From the NCBI GenBank assembly GCA_049323655.1, contig JBMONO010000019.1, positions 27,066 to 91,065 of the forward strand: DNA of 64,000 bases, in the 5' to 3' direction. Of this stretch, positions 25,758-35,032 are shown in pieces. Numbering within the stretch: position 1 is the stretch's first letter; every line of letters begins with the position of its first letter. A program made the translations under genes and the position numbers. The stretch is from DB1 sp049323655. Its GTDB lineage: Bacteria > Desulfobacterota > Desulfobulbia > Desulfobulbales > SURF-16. A model generated the notes under the pieces. That model did no database searches. It had not been told where the DNA came from and was given only the letters and a program-made list of their open reading frames with translations.

Positions 25758-27713
25758 TCATGACAGCGGCGCGGATGCCGCGACCTGCCGGCGCCCTTCA
25801 TCCGAGCCGCCGCCGGCAACGACACGCAGGGGCGGGACTCCGGCCGCCTTTGTTTCCTTCGGATCACTGACGTGCAATCCACTGTATTCCGGCACGATCT
25901 CGCGCAGATGGCGGATCAACTCCGGCACGTCGCGACTGGTGGCGGCGCGGGCCAGTTCGTCGAGTTCCGCGGTCAGCCATTGCCAGTCGCACTGGCGGGC
26001 CTGGGCGAGCTGAAGTTTCGGATGGCTTGTCCCCTGCAGATCCTCATTTTCATGAAAGACCTCTTCAAACAGTTTCTCGCCCGGTCGCAGGCCGATGTAT
26101 TCGATTTTGATATCGCGTCCCGGCACCAGGCCGGACAACTTGATCATCTGTTCCGCCAGGTCACGGATATAGACCGCCTCTCCCATCTCCAGCACGAAAA
26201 TCTCGCCTCCCGCCCCCATTGACCCGGCCTGCAGAATGAGGCTGACCGCCTCCGGAATGGTCATGAAATAGCGTCTGATGTCGCGATGGGTAACGGTGAC
26301 CGGGCCACCCCGGGCAATCTGTTTCTCAAAGAGCGGCACTACCGAACCGGCCGAGCCGAGAACATTGCCGAAACGGGTTGTAATAAATTTCGTCCGCGAG
26401 CGGCGATCGAGATTCTGGCAGTAGATCTCGGCAATGCGCTTGGTGGTGCCCATGACATTGGCAGGATTGACCGCCTTGTCGGTGGAGACCAGGACAAAAC
26501 GGTCAACTCCGTAGCGATCGGCGGCATCGGCGACGATTTTCGTCCCGAAAACATTGTTGCTCACCCCCTCGGCCGGATTGATTTCCAGCATCGGCACATG
26601 TTTGTAGGCAGCGGCATGAAACACCACATCCGGTAAAAATTTACGGAAAACCCAGTCAACCCGGTCGCGATTTTTGATGTCCCCCAACACATTGACAATC
26701 TTCAATCCGGGAAAGGCGACCCGCAGTTCCTGGTCAATGGCATAGAGGTTGAATTCACCGTTTTCGAAGATGATCAGCCGGGAGGGTTCCTGACTGGCCA
26801 CCTGCCGGCACAGCTCGGAGCCGATGGACCCGCCGCCGCCGGTCACCAGCACCGATTTGCCGCGCAGATAACCGGCAATGGCCTCATGATCGAGGCGGAT
26901 CGCCTCCCGACCGAGGAGATCGTTGAGGGTAAGCGGTCGCAGCTGGGCGGCATTGACCCGCCCCCCGGCAAGCTCGCGAACCGAGGGCAGAGTCTTGCAC
27001 GGCACACCGACCCTGGCGCACTCGGAGACGAATCTTTTGACCGTCTCCTTGCTGGCGGATGGGATGGCCATGATCACCAGTTCGACATCAAGAAGCCGGA
27101 CAATGGCGGTGATGTTCTCAATGCCGCCGTAAACGCGGACTCCGTGAATCTCCCTGTTATGCTTTTTCGGGTTATCGTCCACCAGGGCGACCGGCATATA
27201 TTCCTGACGATGAAGCTGATCTCTGAGCAGCATCTCGCCGGCATGACCGGCGCCGACGATCAAGGTGCGGACCCCCTCTTTCTGCTTCAGCAACAGGCGA
27301 TGATCTTTGAACCAGCGGTAAAAGAGACGCGGGGCCGACAGGCCGAGGATGAGCAGGAGCGGGGTAAGGAGCAGCACCGTCCGCGGCACCCCTTCGAGAC
27401 GGACAAAGAGGGAGGCTGCCAGAGTGACGATGAGCGAACTCAACAAAACGGATTTGACGATGCGGCTCAGATCCGGCAGGGAGGCAAAGCGCCACAGGCC
27501 CCGATACAGGCTGAAGAGCCAGAAGACCATGGCATGGACCGGCACGGCAATAAGGGAAAGCAGGCAGAAGCCGCGAAAATAGTCGCCCGGTATCTCGTTG
27601 AGATTAAAGCGGAACCAGTAAGCGGCAAGATAGGCAAGCGGCACCCAGAGCAGATCGTGGACAAAGGCGGCCCAGCGGTTGAACAGTATTCTGCGCAGGT
27701 AATTTTTCAGCAC
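25758..27713 (-). CDS. wbpM: UDP-GlcNAc 4,6-dehydratase, WbpM/PglF/CapD family
   Basis: A 651-residue membrane-bound nucleotide-sugar dehydratase. About four membrane helices occupy residues 12-125, followed by a first Rossmann domain (LIVGAGHAGE, 151-160) and the catalytic SDR domain with TGGGGSIGSE (291-300), VSTDKAVNPANVMGTTK (409-425). M421-x3-K425 replaces the usual YxxxK, the family hallmark. Product: UDP-2-acetamido-2,6-dideoxy-4-keto-hexose, the precursor of QuiNAc, FucNAc or bacillosamine. The GTG start overlaps the wbpL-like stop by 7 bp. The last 50 residues are a low-complexity tail. Gene order wbpV-wbpL-wbpM is the same as in Pseudomonas aeruginosa O-antigen loci. Confidence 0.92.
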   Translation of the reverse strand: MLKNYLRRILFNRWAAFVHDLLWVPLAYLAAYWFRFNLNEIPGDYFRGFCLLSLIAVPVHAMVFWLFSLYRGLWRFASLPDLSRIVKSVLLSSLIVTLAASLFVRLEGVPRTVLLLTPLLLILGLSAPRLFYRWFKDHRLLLKQKEGVRTLIVGAGHAGEMLLRDQLHRQEYMPVALVDDNPKKHNREIHGVRVYGGIENITAIVRLLDVELVIMAIPSASKETVKRFVSECARVGVPCKTLPSVRELAGGRVNAAQLRPLTLNDLLGREAIRLDHEAIAGYLRGKSVLVTGGGGSIGSELCRQVASQEPSRLIIFENGEFNLYAIDQELRVAFPGLKIVNVLGDIKNRDRVDWVFRKFLPDVVFHAAAYKHVPMLEINPAEGVSNNVFGTKIVADAADRYGVDRFVLVSTDKAVNPANVMGTTKRIAEIYCQNLDRRSRTKFITTRFGNVLGSAGSVVPLFEKQIARGGPVTVTHRDIRRYFMTIPEAVSLILQAGSMGAGGEIFVLEMGEAVYIRDLAEQMIKLSGLVPGRDIKIEYIGLRPGEKLFEEVFHENEDLQGTSHPKLQLAQARQCDWQWLTAELDELARAATSRDVPELIRHLREIVPEYSGLHVSDPKETKAAGVPPLRVVAGGGSDEGRRQVAASAPLS

Positions 27714-28756
27714 AACTCATCTCCCCCCGGCGCCTTCAGCTCCGACGCGCCTTCCCTTTTCCCGGCCCCGACCAGCACTGCGCCGCAGACAAGCGGCGCG
27801 ACGGATACAAACAGTGAGATAATAGCATATTCTGGAACGCGCGCAGCAAAAAAAGCCAGGGGCAGGAGCCAGCAGAGATTGATTGCCAGCACGGTCAGGG
27901 TAACGGCTCGGTGTGACTGCCAGCGCCGGGCGAGAATCTGATAGGCGTGGCAACGGTGGGCCTGATACCATTTCTCCCCCCCGACTATCCGGCGCAGCAG
28001 GGTAACGGTGGCGTCGACGAGGAAAACGGCATAAAGAATAAGCCAGGACCAGAGGGAAATCGCTCCGGTTGCCGAGGTGGTCAAAGCGAGGATGCCGATG
28101 GCGAGACCGAGAAAACCGCTGCCCGCATCTCCCATGAAGATACGGGCCGGCGGCCAGTTCCAGACGAGAAACCCGGCGCTGGCCCCGGCAAGCAGCAGCG
28201 GCCGGCCGAAAAGCGGATCGTGTCTGTCAAGGAGGATGAGCGCCGCCCCGCCGCAGACAAAGATGGCCTCCATTGCGGCAAGGCCGTCGATGCCGTCCAT
28301 GAAGTTATTGAGATTGATCAGCCAGACAAGGATAACGACAAACGCCGCTGCCGCCGGCCAACCGGCAGGTTGCCAGACGAGTTCGCCGATCGGCAGGGCC
28401 GGCAGTGGCCCGATCAGCGCCAGGGCGAGCACAGCGGCGCCGAAGTGGACGGCAAGACGCAGCCGGGCGGACAGTCCGCCCCGGTCATCGACAAAGCCGA
28501 CCAGGGCAACGGGCAGGCCGGACAGCACCAGGGGCAGCCATAAACGATCGCCGAGCTGGCCGCCGCCAGGCAGGACAAGGGAAACCAGACAACAGGAGAC
28601 GATGATAGCAAGCCCGCCGCCGCGCGGGGTCGGGATCTGGTGGGAGCTGCGCTGATTGGGATGGTCGATCATCCGCGCCCTGCCGGCGTAATGACGAACA
28701 AGGCCGGTCAGGACCAGCGAGAACAGAAATGTCCCGGCACTGAGCCAGAGGATCAC
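27707..28756 (-). CDS. wbpL: Undecaprenyl-phosphate N-acetylaminosugar-1-phosphate transferase, WbpL/WecA family
   Basis: A 349-residue polytopic PNPT enzyme with about 10-11 membrane helices. Conserved loops are visible in order: PTPRGGGLAI, GFVDDRGGLS (DDR catalytic aspartates), NLNNFMDGIDGLA, IFMGDAGSGFLG and HRCHAYQ. It transfers a sugar-1-phosphate to the lipid carrier and so starts glycan assembly. The HRCHAYQ form and the wbpV/wbpM neighbours favour a WbpL-type enzyme using a 6-deoxy-aminosugar over WecA. Starts with GTG inside the wbpV stop (GTGA). Confidence 0.92.
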   Translation of the reverse strand: MILWLSAGTFLFSLVLTGLVRHYAGRARMIDHPNQRSSHQIPTPRGGGLAIIVSCCLVSLVLPGGGQLGDRLWLPLVLSGLPVALVGFVDDRGGLSARLRLAVHFGAAVLALALIGPLPALPIGELVWQPAGWPAAAAFVVILVWLINLNNFMDGIDGLAAMEAIFVCGGAALILLDRHDPLFGRPLLLAGASAGFLVWNWPPARIFMGDAGSGFLGLAIGILALTTSATGAISLWSWLILYAVFLVDATVTLLRRIVGGEKWYQAHRCHAYQILARRWQSHRAVTLTVLAINLCWLLPLAFFAARVPEYAIISLFVSVAPLVCGAVLVGAGKREGASELKAPGGDELC

Positions 28757-29679
28757 GACACCGCCCTCCGGATACCCTCGGTCAGGGTCAGGGGCGGCTG
28801 CCAGCCCAGCGTTGTCCGGGTGGCGGCCGCATCCACCCGCAGATCCCCTGTCAGCCGTCGCAGCTCCCCTTTTCTGCCGGCGAGACCGGCAACGAGGACG
28901 AGCAGCAATGCGGGCACGGAAAAGAGTCGGGCCGGCACCCCGCGGGCCTTTGCCAGCAGCCGGATCAGCTCCGGCGTGGAGACATCCTCGTTGTCGGCGG
29001 CAAGAAAAAGACGGTTGGCGGCGGCCGGATGGATGAGGCAGAGGGTGAGCAGGTGACAGAGGTTGTCGACCCCGAGCAGGGAGCGCTGGTTGGTGATGCC
29101 GGCAAAAGGCAGCGGCAGCCCGCTGTCCACCAGGCGCAGCAGCCGGCCGAAGTTACCGCCCGCCCCTTTGCCATAGACGAGCGGCAACCGGACAATGACC
29201 ACCTCCATGGTGCCCTCGCCGGCAATGCGCATGAGGCCCTGTTCCGCCTCCAGCTTCGACACGGCATAGGCATCAGCCGGCGCCGGCAGGTCATCGGCAC
29301 GAAAGGGAGTTGCATGGGTCTCCTCGCCGTTGACCTTGATGGTACTGACAAAAACAAACCGCCGCACCCCGGCCCGCGCCGCCTGGACCGCGAGATGACA
29401 GGTTCCGTCCACGTTGACCTGCCGATAGGCGGCAAGCATCTCCTCCCCCTCCCCACCCATGACATGGACCCGCGCCGCCAGATGAACAACATGAGAGACG
29501 CCGGCCAGGGCCCGCCCCCAGTCCGTCCGCCCGTCAATATCCCCCACCGCGATGGTGTCCCTGTCGGTCCGGTCGGCGATCCGTACCGCCCGCCGAAACG
29601 GCAGCCGCTCTTCCACCAGACGGGCGCAGAAAGAGCGACCGACAAAACCGGTGGCCCCGGTAACCAGGATCCTCTTCAT
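28753..29679 (-). CDS. wbpV: NAD-dependent nucleotide-sugar epimerase/reductase, WbpV-like
   Basis: A 308-residue extended SDR with TGATGFVG (7-14), HLAARVHVM, VSTIKVNGE and YAVSK. HLAARVHVM and ..STIKVNGE..T are typical of the WbpV/QnlA group that reduces the 4-keto sugar made by WbpM to UDP-QuiNAc; the closely related Gne-type epimerases are the alternative. The order with wbpL and wbpM supports the former. ATGA overlap with wzt upstream and GTGA overlap with wbpL downstream. Confidence 0.82.
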   Translation of the reverse strand: MKRILVTGATGFVGRSFCARLVEERLPFRRAVRIADRTDRDTIAVGDIDGRTDWGRALAGVSHVVHLAARVHVMGGEGEEMLAAYRQVNVDGTCHLAVQAARAGVRRFVFVSTIKVNGEETHATPFRADDLPAPADAYAVSKLEAEQGLMRIAGEGTMEVVIVRLPLVYGKGAGGNFGRLLRLVDSGLPLPFAGITNQRSLLGVDNLCHLLTLCLIHPAAANRLFLAADNEDVSTPELIRLLAKARGVPARLFSVPALLLVLVAGLAGRKGELRRLTGDLRVDAAATRTTLGWQPPLTLTEGIRRAVS

Positions 29680-30989
29680 GATTCACCGGCTGCGGCCTGC
29701 CGTTGTCCTGCGGCCGTCATTCCGCCATGCACGACGATTTGGACCGGCAGAAAGACCTTGCTGCTGACGATTTTCCGGTGCGCCGGAGGCGCCATCTCGA
29801 AATGGGCGGCCAGATTCCACCAGTCATGATAAAGGGGGCGGTCCGGATCATGGCCGACTGCGGCGGTGATGCTGTAGGTCCCTTTCACCAGCGGCAGCCG
29901 CAGGCAGAAATCCACCATGCACTGGCCGCCGGCAGCGAGCGGCGGCAGCTCGACGTTTTCCACCGCCGTGTTCGAGCCGAGCAGCTCGATGCCCCATTTA
30001 TCGCGGATCTGAAAACCGACCACCCGGGGGATCGCCTCGGCAAAGGCCTGCATCTGGATACGGATGCGCACCGGCTGGTCAAATTCCACCTCGGTCAATT
30101 CCCTTCCCGCTTCATCGACCACGGTGACCGACTGGATGCGGATCTCGCCGGTGCCGGGCCTGTCCCGGCCCTCGCCGTTTTCCTCCCCGTTATTTTCCGT
30201 TGCCGGTTTTGCATGGGTGGTGACCGCTCGCTCTTCCCCGGCGTTCTTCTCCTCCCGCCGAGCCAGGTAATCGTGGTAGAAGTTGGCCACCTCGGCGGCG
30301 TCGCCGGCGTAGATCTTCTCCCCCCTTTCCAGCATGATCGCCTTGTCGCACAGACTCTTGATCGTTGCCATGCTGTGGCTGACAAAGAGCAGGGTCACCC
30401 CCTTTTCCTGCAACTGCTTGATCCGGTGCATGCACTTGTGCTGAAAGGCCATGTCCCCGACTGCCAGGGCCTCGTCGATGATGAGGATCTGCGGATCGAC
30501 GTAGATGGTGCAGGCAAAGGCAAGACGCATCACCATACCGCTGGAGTAGAGACGCAGGGGCCGGTCGAAAAAATCACCGAGTTCGGCGAACTCCTCGATA
30601 AGCGGCATCTTGTCACGGATCGCCTCGCCGGATAGCCCCATCAGGCTGCAATAGAGCTGGACATTGTTGCGGCCGGTGAAGTCACGGTTGAAGCCGGTGC
30701 CCAGTTCCAGAATGGCCGAGATCACGCCCCTGGTAGTGACGCTGCCGGTGGTCGGTTGGAGATAGCCGCAGATGATCTTGAGCAGGGTCGACTTGCCGCT
30801 GCCGTTGACCCCGAGGATGCCCATGGTTTCACCCTGGCGCACCGAGAAGGAGACGTTGCGCAGGGCCCAGAAATCCGTATGAAAAGAACGGTTGGCCGGA
30901 GCAAAGGCCTCTTTCAACCGATCGCGGGGCGAGGCATAGATCCGGTAGAGCTTCGAGACGTCGGCAACCTCGACAATTTTACGGGACAT
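29676..30989 (-). CDS. wzt: O-polysaccharide ABC exporter ATPase Wzt with C-terminal glycan-binding domain
   Basis: A 437-residue ABC ATPase. Walker A GVNGSGKST (60-68), signature YSSGMVMRL (148-156), Walker B ILIIDEALAVGD (168-179). LELGTGFNRDFTGRNN is typical of polysaccharide/teichoic acid exporters. A charged linker (about 245-280) leads to a beta-rich C-terminal domain (about 280-437, starting IRIQSVTVVDEAG) of the Wzt_C type, which in E. coli O9a binds the terminal cap of the glycan before export. Its presence implies that the glycan end is chemically marked. Partner permease Wzm is just upstream, separated by a repeat element. Confidence 0.93.
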   Translation of the reverse strand: MSRKIVEVADVSKLYRIYASPRDRLKEAFAPANRSFHTDFWALRNVSFSVRQGETMGILGVNGSGKSTLLKIICGYLQPTTGSVTTRGVISAILELGTGFNRDFTGRNNVQLYCSLMGLSGEAIRDKMPLIEEFAELGDFFDRPLRLYSSGMVMRLAFACTIYVDPQILIIDEALAVGDMAFQHKCMHRIKQLQEKGVTLLFVSHSMATIKSLCDKAIMLERGEKIYAGDAAEVANFYHDYLARREEKNAGEERAVTTHAKPATENNGEENGEGRDRPGTGEIRIQSVTVVDEAGRELTEVEFDQPVRIRIQMQAFAEAIPRVVGFQIRDKWGIELLGSNTAVENVELPPLAAGGQCMVDFCLRLPLVKGTYSITAAVGHDPDRPLYHDWWNLAAHFEMAPPAHRKIVSSKVFLPVQIVVHGGMTAAGQRQAAAGES

Positions 30990-31063
30990 GGGCGCTTTTT
31001 TCCTTTTTCACCATAAAGTGGACAGAGGAGATGTTTGCGACGCCAACAAAATCAAGATGGTCG

Positions 31064-31180
31064 CGTAAAAAGTGAAAATTAACCACAGAGACCACAGAGC
31101 GCATAGAGATAACTAATTGTAATTAAATATGTTTTCTCTGCGCTCTCAGTGCGCTCTGTGGTGAAAAAAGACTTTTTACG
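31064..31180. repeat. Palindromic repeat element, copy 4 (best-preserved ends)
   Basis: A 117-bp element with perfect 10-bp terminal inverted repeats CGTAAAAAGT (31064-31073) and ACTTTTTACG (31171-31180). Inside, CCACAGAG on the left pairs with CTCTGTGG on the right and the whole element can fold on itself. It fills most of the 203-bp gap between wzm and wzt. GGTTTGTCA follows the right end here and at copies 1 and 5. Confidence 0.9.
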
Positions 31181-31192
31181 GGTTTGTCAAAA

Positions 31193-31993
31193 TCAAAGCA
31201 TCTCGACAAACTGATTCTTCAGTCGACCGAAGACAAAGGCGCCGATCAACAGGGCCGCCCCTGTCCAGCCGAGAAAAAGCAGAACATCGCCGCCCACAAT
31301 GTTGTTTGCCTCAACAAGGGCCTGTCGGTAACCCCGGATAATGAAATACATCGGGTTGAGGCTGTAGAGAAAACGGTATTTTTCCGGGATTATGGACGCG
31401 GGATAAACGATGGGGCAGAGGTAAAACCAGAGTTGCAAAAGAAGCTGCACCACCTGGCCGATGTCACGGACAAAGAGATAGAGCGAGGAGATGATCCAGC
31501 TCAATCCCAGGGAAAAGGCGACAAGCGCCATCGTATAGAACGGCAGAACAAGAATGCCGATGCCGGGCGGATGGCCTGTGGCCAGCAGCAGCAGGAGCAG
31601 AATGGCAACCCCGGCCGCATGACCGACCAGGGCGGCGCCGATGACCACCAGGGAAAGGAGTTCGGGCTGGAAGGGCGTTTTCACCACCAGATTCTTGTTC
31701 TTCTCGATGACCGTGACCGCATTTTTCAGCACCTCGGAGAAAAAGAGCCAGGGCAGCAGGCCGGCAAAGAGCCAGAGGGCAAAAGGCGCCTCCCCGGCCT
31801 CCCGCCTGAAGACAAGGGAAAAGATCAGGGTATAGACCAGCACCAGCAGCAGGGGGTTGGCAAAGGCCCACAGCATCCCGCCGATGGACTGGACATAGCG
31901 GGTCCGGAAATCCCGCTCGATCATCAGCTGAAGCGTCTGCCGATGAGCGATGGCCAGGAGCGGAAATCTTCTGAGAAAATGCAGGGAGGTCAC
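31193..31993 (-). CDS. wzm: O-polysaccharide ABC exporter permease Wzm
   Basis: A 266-residue ABC-2 type permease with six membrane helices. The start MIERDFRTRYVQSIGGMLWA (24-43) and the end LNPMYFIIRGYRQALVE are family marks. With Wzt it exports lipid-linked polysaccharide across the inner membrane. Start is GTG within the stop of the upstream glycosyltransferase (GTGA overlap). Confidence 0.93.
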   Translation of the reverse strand: MTSLHFLRRFPLLAIAHRQTLQLMIERDFRTRYVQSIGGMLWAFANPLLLVLVYTLIFSLVFRREAGEAPFALWLFAGLLPWLFFSEVLKNAVTVIEKNKNLVVKTPFQPELLSLVVIGAALVGHAAGVAILLLLLLATGHPPGIGILVLPFYTMALVAFSLGLSWIISSLYLFVRDIGQVVQLLLQLWFYLCPIVYPASIIPEKYRFLYSLNPMYFIIRGYRQALVEANNIVGGDVLLFLGWTGAALLIGAFVFGRLKNQFVEML

Positions 31994-34047
31994 AATGTTA
32001 CCGTTACAGCGCTGTCCGGTTCATGGCTTTCAATACGCAGACAGACGGCCAGATGGGTACGAAACTCCTCCGCCCGTCTCGCGTAGGTATGTTTCTCGCG
32101 GATCATCGCCGCCGCCTTCGCGCCGATGGCCCGGCGCTCGTCGTCATGTTCGAGATAATAGGTCAGCAGCTCGTCGAGCTCCTGCCGATTGCGATAGATG
32201 AGAATCGCATCGGCAAAAAGCTCCCGCAGTTCCGGGACATCGTTGGAAACCACGCAGGCGCCGCAGGCCATGGCTTCGAAGGTGCGGGAATTGATGCAGC
32301 CCCACGGTTTACACATCGGCGTGCAGTCCTCCAGGACGATCCGGGCGGAATTGTAGATGGCCGGCACCTCGTAATAGGAGACCCGCCCCTCGTGATAGGG
32401 GGCGAAGGGATGCCCGGGGCTCTCCAGCCGGCCCCAGTAACGGAAACGCCAGTCTTTTTTCAGGTTGAGATTGGCGGCGATGTCCCGGGGTACATGAAAC
32501 ATATTACCGACAAAGCAGAGGTCGCTGGCATAGCGGTCATCAACCGTTTGCGGATGAAAGAGGTCGGGATCGGCGGCGATGCGCAGCACCCCCTGGTACT
32601 GCTCCGGCCGCAGACGCGGGGCTATGGTCTGCAGACTCGTGGTGGAGCTGGCCAGCACCATATCATAATTCTGCAACCAGGGCCGTTGCGACCAGCGGTC
32701 CACCCAATTTCTGATCCAGGCAACGGTGATGATGCCCTGGCGCAGCCGCGCCCTGTCCAGGGGGAAATCATCCATCATCACCAGCAGCACATCGATGTCG
32801 TCAGGTACGTCTCGCCATTCATCCACCGGCCGCCGGGGCAGATAGACCACCCGGTAGCCCAGACTCTCCAGGGCGTTGCCGAGGCCGACCGCGGAAAAAT
32901 AATCGCCGCAGGTCGTCAGCGGATGGTACTCGGTTACGGTAATGGCAATCGTCAGTCCGCTTTCCGCCAGAAAAGGCAGACCGAAGAGCTTTTCCCGCCA
33001 GAAGTCGCGACGGAGGCCGTCATACCAGCGCGCGGAAAAATGGGCCATGTTGCGCAAGCGGTTCTGCTGCTTTTCCGTTGACTCGACCCGCTTCTGGGTG
33101 CCGAACTCATGATGGATGACGACACTGGTGGGACAGTGGATGACCTCATATCCCGCCTCCCGCGCCTTGAGGCAGATATCGACATCTTCGTAGCCGTAAA
33201 AATAGCCCTCGTCAAAGCCGCCGATTTCGTCAAAGAGCCGCCGTTTCCAGACCTGACAGGCGGCGGACACCGCCGGTACCGCCCTGGCATTTCCGTCGAG
33301 ATGAAGGGGGTGGCGGTATTTACCGACATTGAAGGGCCGCAGAAAATCACCCTCGTAACGGAAGGCGCAGCCGGCATGCTGGACGGAAAGACCGGGCAGC
33401 ACCCAGTCTCCACCTTTGTCAAGGGAGCTGATTTCCGCATAAACAAGGGTGGAACCGACGCAGGCGGCCTTGGGAAAACGCTCGAAACAGCGCATGGCCT
33501 CAGCCAGCCAACCGTAGCAGACCTCGGTGTCGTTGTTCAGAAAAACCAGATAATCGCCTTTGGCCCTGCGGGCGCCGATATTGTTGGCCGCGGAAAAGGA
33601 ATAATTTTTGTCGAGCCGGATGACGGTCAGCCCGGCAAAGCCATACCCCTCGGCCCAGGCGCACGAGGTGTCGCTGGAGGCATTGTCCACCAGGATGATC
33701 TCGAAGCGCGGGTACATGGTATGGGCCTGCAGGGTCGGAAAGAGACGCTTGAGATAGTCGACCCCGTTACGGTTGAGGATAATGATGCTGACCGAGGGAA
33801 CCTCACTGTTGTGGGGACAGGGGGCAATATTGCGGCGCAGAAAGGGGAGCAGATCGCTGCGTTTGCCGAAATTGACGTGCAGGCTTTCCTTGCGCCCGAT
33901 CGAAGAGGCGCCGGCGGAGACCGGCGGCGGCTGGACCGAGTCCTGGCCGTCCCGCAGCAACCGGTAACGGTTGTAGAAAAAATAAAAGCGCTCCGTGCCC
34001 AGCAGCCGGATCAGGCCTCGGGCGCAGAGCAGTTTGACTTGCTGCAT
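31990..34047 (-). CDS. Two-domain glycosyltransferase: GT2 fused to a CgeB-like GT
   Basis: A 685-residue bifunctional protein. Residues about 83-330 are a GT-A family 2 domain (VSIIILNRNGVDYLKRL, LVDNASSDTS, FLNNDTEV as the DxD-like motif, GGFDEGYFYGYEDVD for the base). Residues about 355-660 are a GT-B-like domain (CVGNMFHVPRD, SARIVLED, NSRTFEAMACGACVVSND) related to CgeB/spore-maturation proteins. The neighbouring gene downstream of 35 kb encodes a stand-alone copy of the second domain type. Likely adds two sugars in the repeat or an adaptor region. The ATG at 34047 is preferred; a GTG at 34062 with GAGGAG upstream is possible. Confidence 0.85.
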   Translation of the reverse strand: MQQVKLLCARGLIRLLGTERFYFFYNRYRLLRDGQDSVQPPPVSAGASSIGRKESLHVNFGKRSDLLPFLRRNIAPCPHNSEVPSVSIIILNRNGVDYLKRLFPTLQAHTMYPRFEIILVDNASSDTSCAWAEGYGFAGLTVIRLDKNYSFSAANNIGARRAKGDYLVFLNNDTEVCYGWLAEAMRCFERFPKAACVGSTLVYAEISSLDKGGDWVLPGLSVQHAGCAFRYEGDFLRPFNVGKYRHPLHLDGNARAVPAVSAACQVWKRRLFDEIGGFDEGYFYGYEDVDICLKAREAGYEVIHCPTSVVIHHEFGTQKRVESTEKQQNRLRNMAHFSARWYDGLRRDFWREKLFGLPFLAESGLTIAITVTEYHPLTTCGDYFSAVGLGNALESLGYRVVYLPRRPVDEWRDVPDDIDVLLVMMDDFPLDRARLRQGIITVAWIRNWVDRWSQRPWLQNYDMVLASSTTSLQTIAPRLRPEQYQGVLRIAADPDLFHPQTVDDRYASDLCFVGNMFHVPRDIAANLNLKKDWRFRYWGRLESPGHPFAPYHEGRVSYYEVPAIYNSARIVLEDCTPMCKPWGCINSRTFEAMACGACVVSNDVPELRELFADAILIYRNRQELDELLTYYLEHDDERRAIGAKAAAMIREKHTYARRAEEFRTHLAVCLRIESHEPDSAVTVTL

Positions 34048-34078
34048 TCTGGTTGCCGACACGTCTGTTGTTGTCTCC

Positions 34079-35032
34079 TCACATCCCGAGCAGCTTGCGC
34101 AGATACCGGAACGGCCCGGCACCCGATCGCGGCCGCAGACCGGGGGTATTCAATTTTTCCAGCATTTCCGCCATGCGCGGCTGCGCGCCATGGGCCGTCA
34201 CGACCGCCTGATAGCCGCTCTCGACCAGCTCCCGCCGCTCCTCCTCCCTGTCAAGATAATAGCCGACCCGCGCGCAGAGATCGTCCCTGTCCTGATAGGT
34301 AATCACCGCATCGCCGAAAAGCCTGCCGATATCCGCCACATGATCGCTGACCACCAGGGTCTTGCAGGCCAGGGCGTCAAAAATCCGGTTGTTGACCAGG
34401 TTCCAACGCCGCATGTCCTCCCAGTGATCGTTGAGAAGAATGGCGCAGGAGGAATAAAGCTTCCGCACCTCCTCATAGGGGAAATAGCGGCCGCGGATCT
34501 GCCCGGCGGGCAGAAACATCTCCCAGTTGCTGCCCCAGATCTGCACCGGTCGGGAACAGGCGAGGATGTCCCGGACAATCCGGCGGAATACCTTGCGGGA
34601 ATTGCCGACAAAAAGGATATCCGTTTTTTTCTCTTCCTGCACGTCCGGATACATGTGATAGGTGTCGGCGAACTGGAGCAGCTCATGCACCGGCGACGAG
34701 ATAATCCCGGCCAGATGGCGGGCCAGGGAGGCGGAGGCGGCAAAGACCAGATCGTAGCGGTTGAGATCGAGGGTCATCGCCTTGTCCGGATGACTGATGA
34801 TCCAGATGACGTTGAGCGGCCCCTTTTTCACCCGATAGGATGAGAGTCCCATGAGATGAATGGTGACATCGCTGTCTGCGTCAACCGGCAGATCCCACTC
34901 CGGCAGGATCTGGATGACCGTGTCATGGCCCAGCTCCGCCAGCGCCCTGGCCATGGCCCGGGCATAATGGTAATCCCCCCAGTTGCACGCCTCCTCCCAG
35001 CGCGGCACCCCGATCTTGATGTATATCTTCAT
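34079..35032 (-). CDS. CgeB-like glycosyltransferase
   Basis: A 317-residue GT-B-like protein. FVGNSRKVFRRIV, WGSNW, YFPYEEVRKLYSSCAILLND and VNNRIFDALACKTLVVSDH form the C-terminal donor-binding domain shared with the fused gene next to it. It starts 4 bp inside the stop of the methyltransferase gene upstream. Sugar specificity cannot be read from the sequence. Confidence 0.82.
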   Translation of the reverse strand: MKIYIKIGVPRWEEACNWGDYHYARAMARALAELGHDTVIQILPEWDLPVDADSDVTIHLMGLSSYRVKKGPLNVIWIISHPDKAMTLDLNRYDLVFAASASLARHLAGIISSPVHELLQFADTYHMYPDVQEEKKTDILFVGNSRKVFRRIVRDILACSRPVQIWGSNWEMFLPAGQIRGRYFPYEEVRKLYSSCAILLNDHWEDMRRWNLVNNRIFDALACKTLVVSDHVADIGRLFGDAVITYQDRDDLCARVGYYLDREEERRELVESGYQAVVTAHGAQPRMAEMLEKLNTPGLRPRSGAGPFRYLRKLLGM

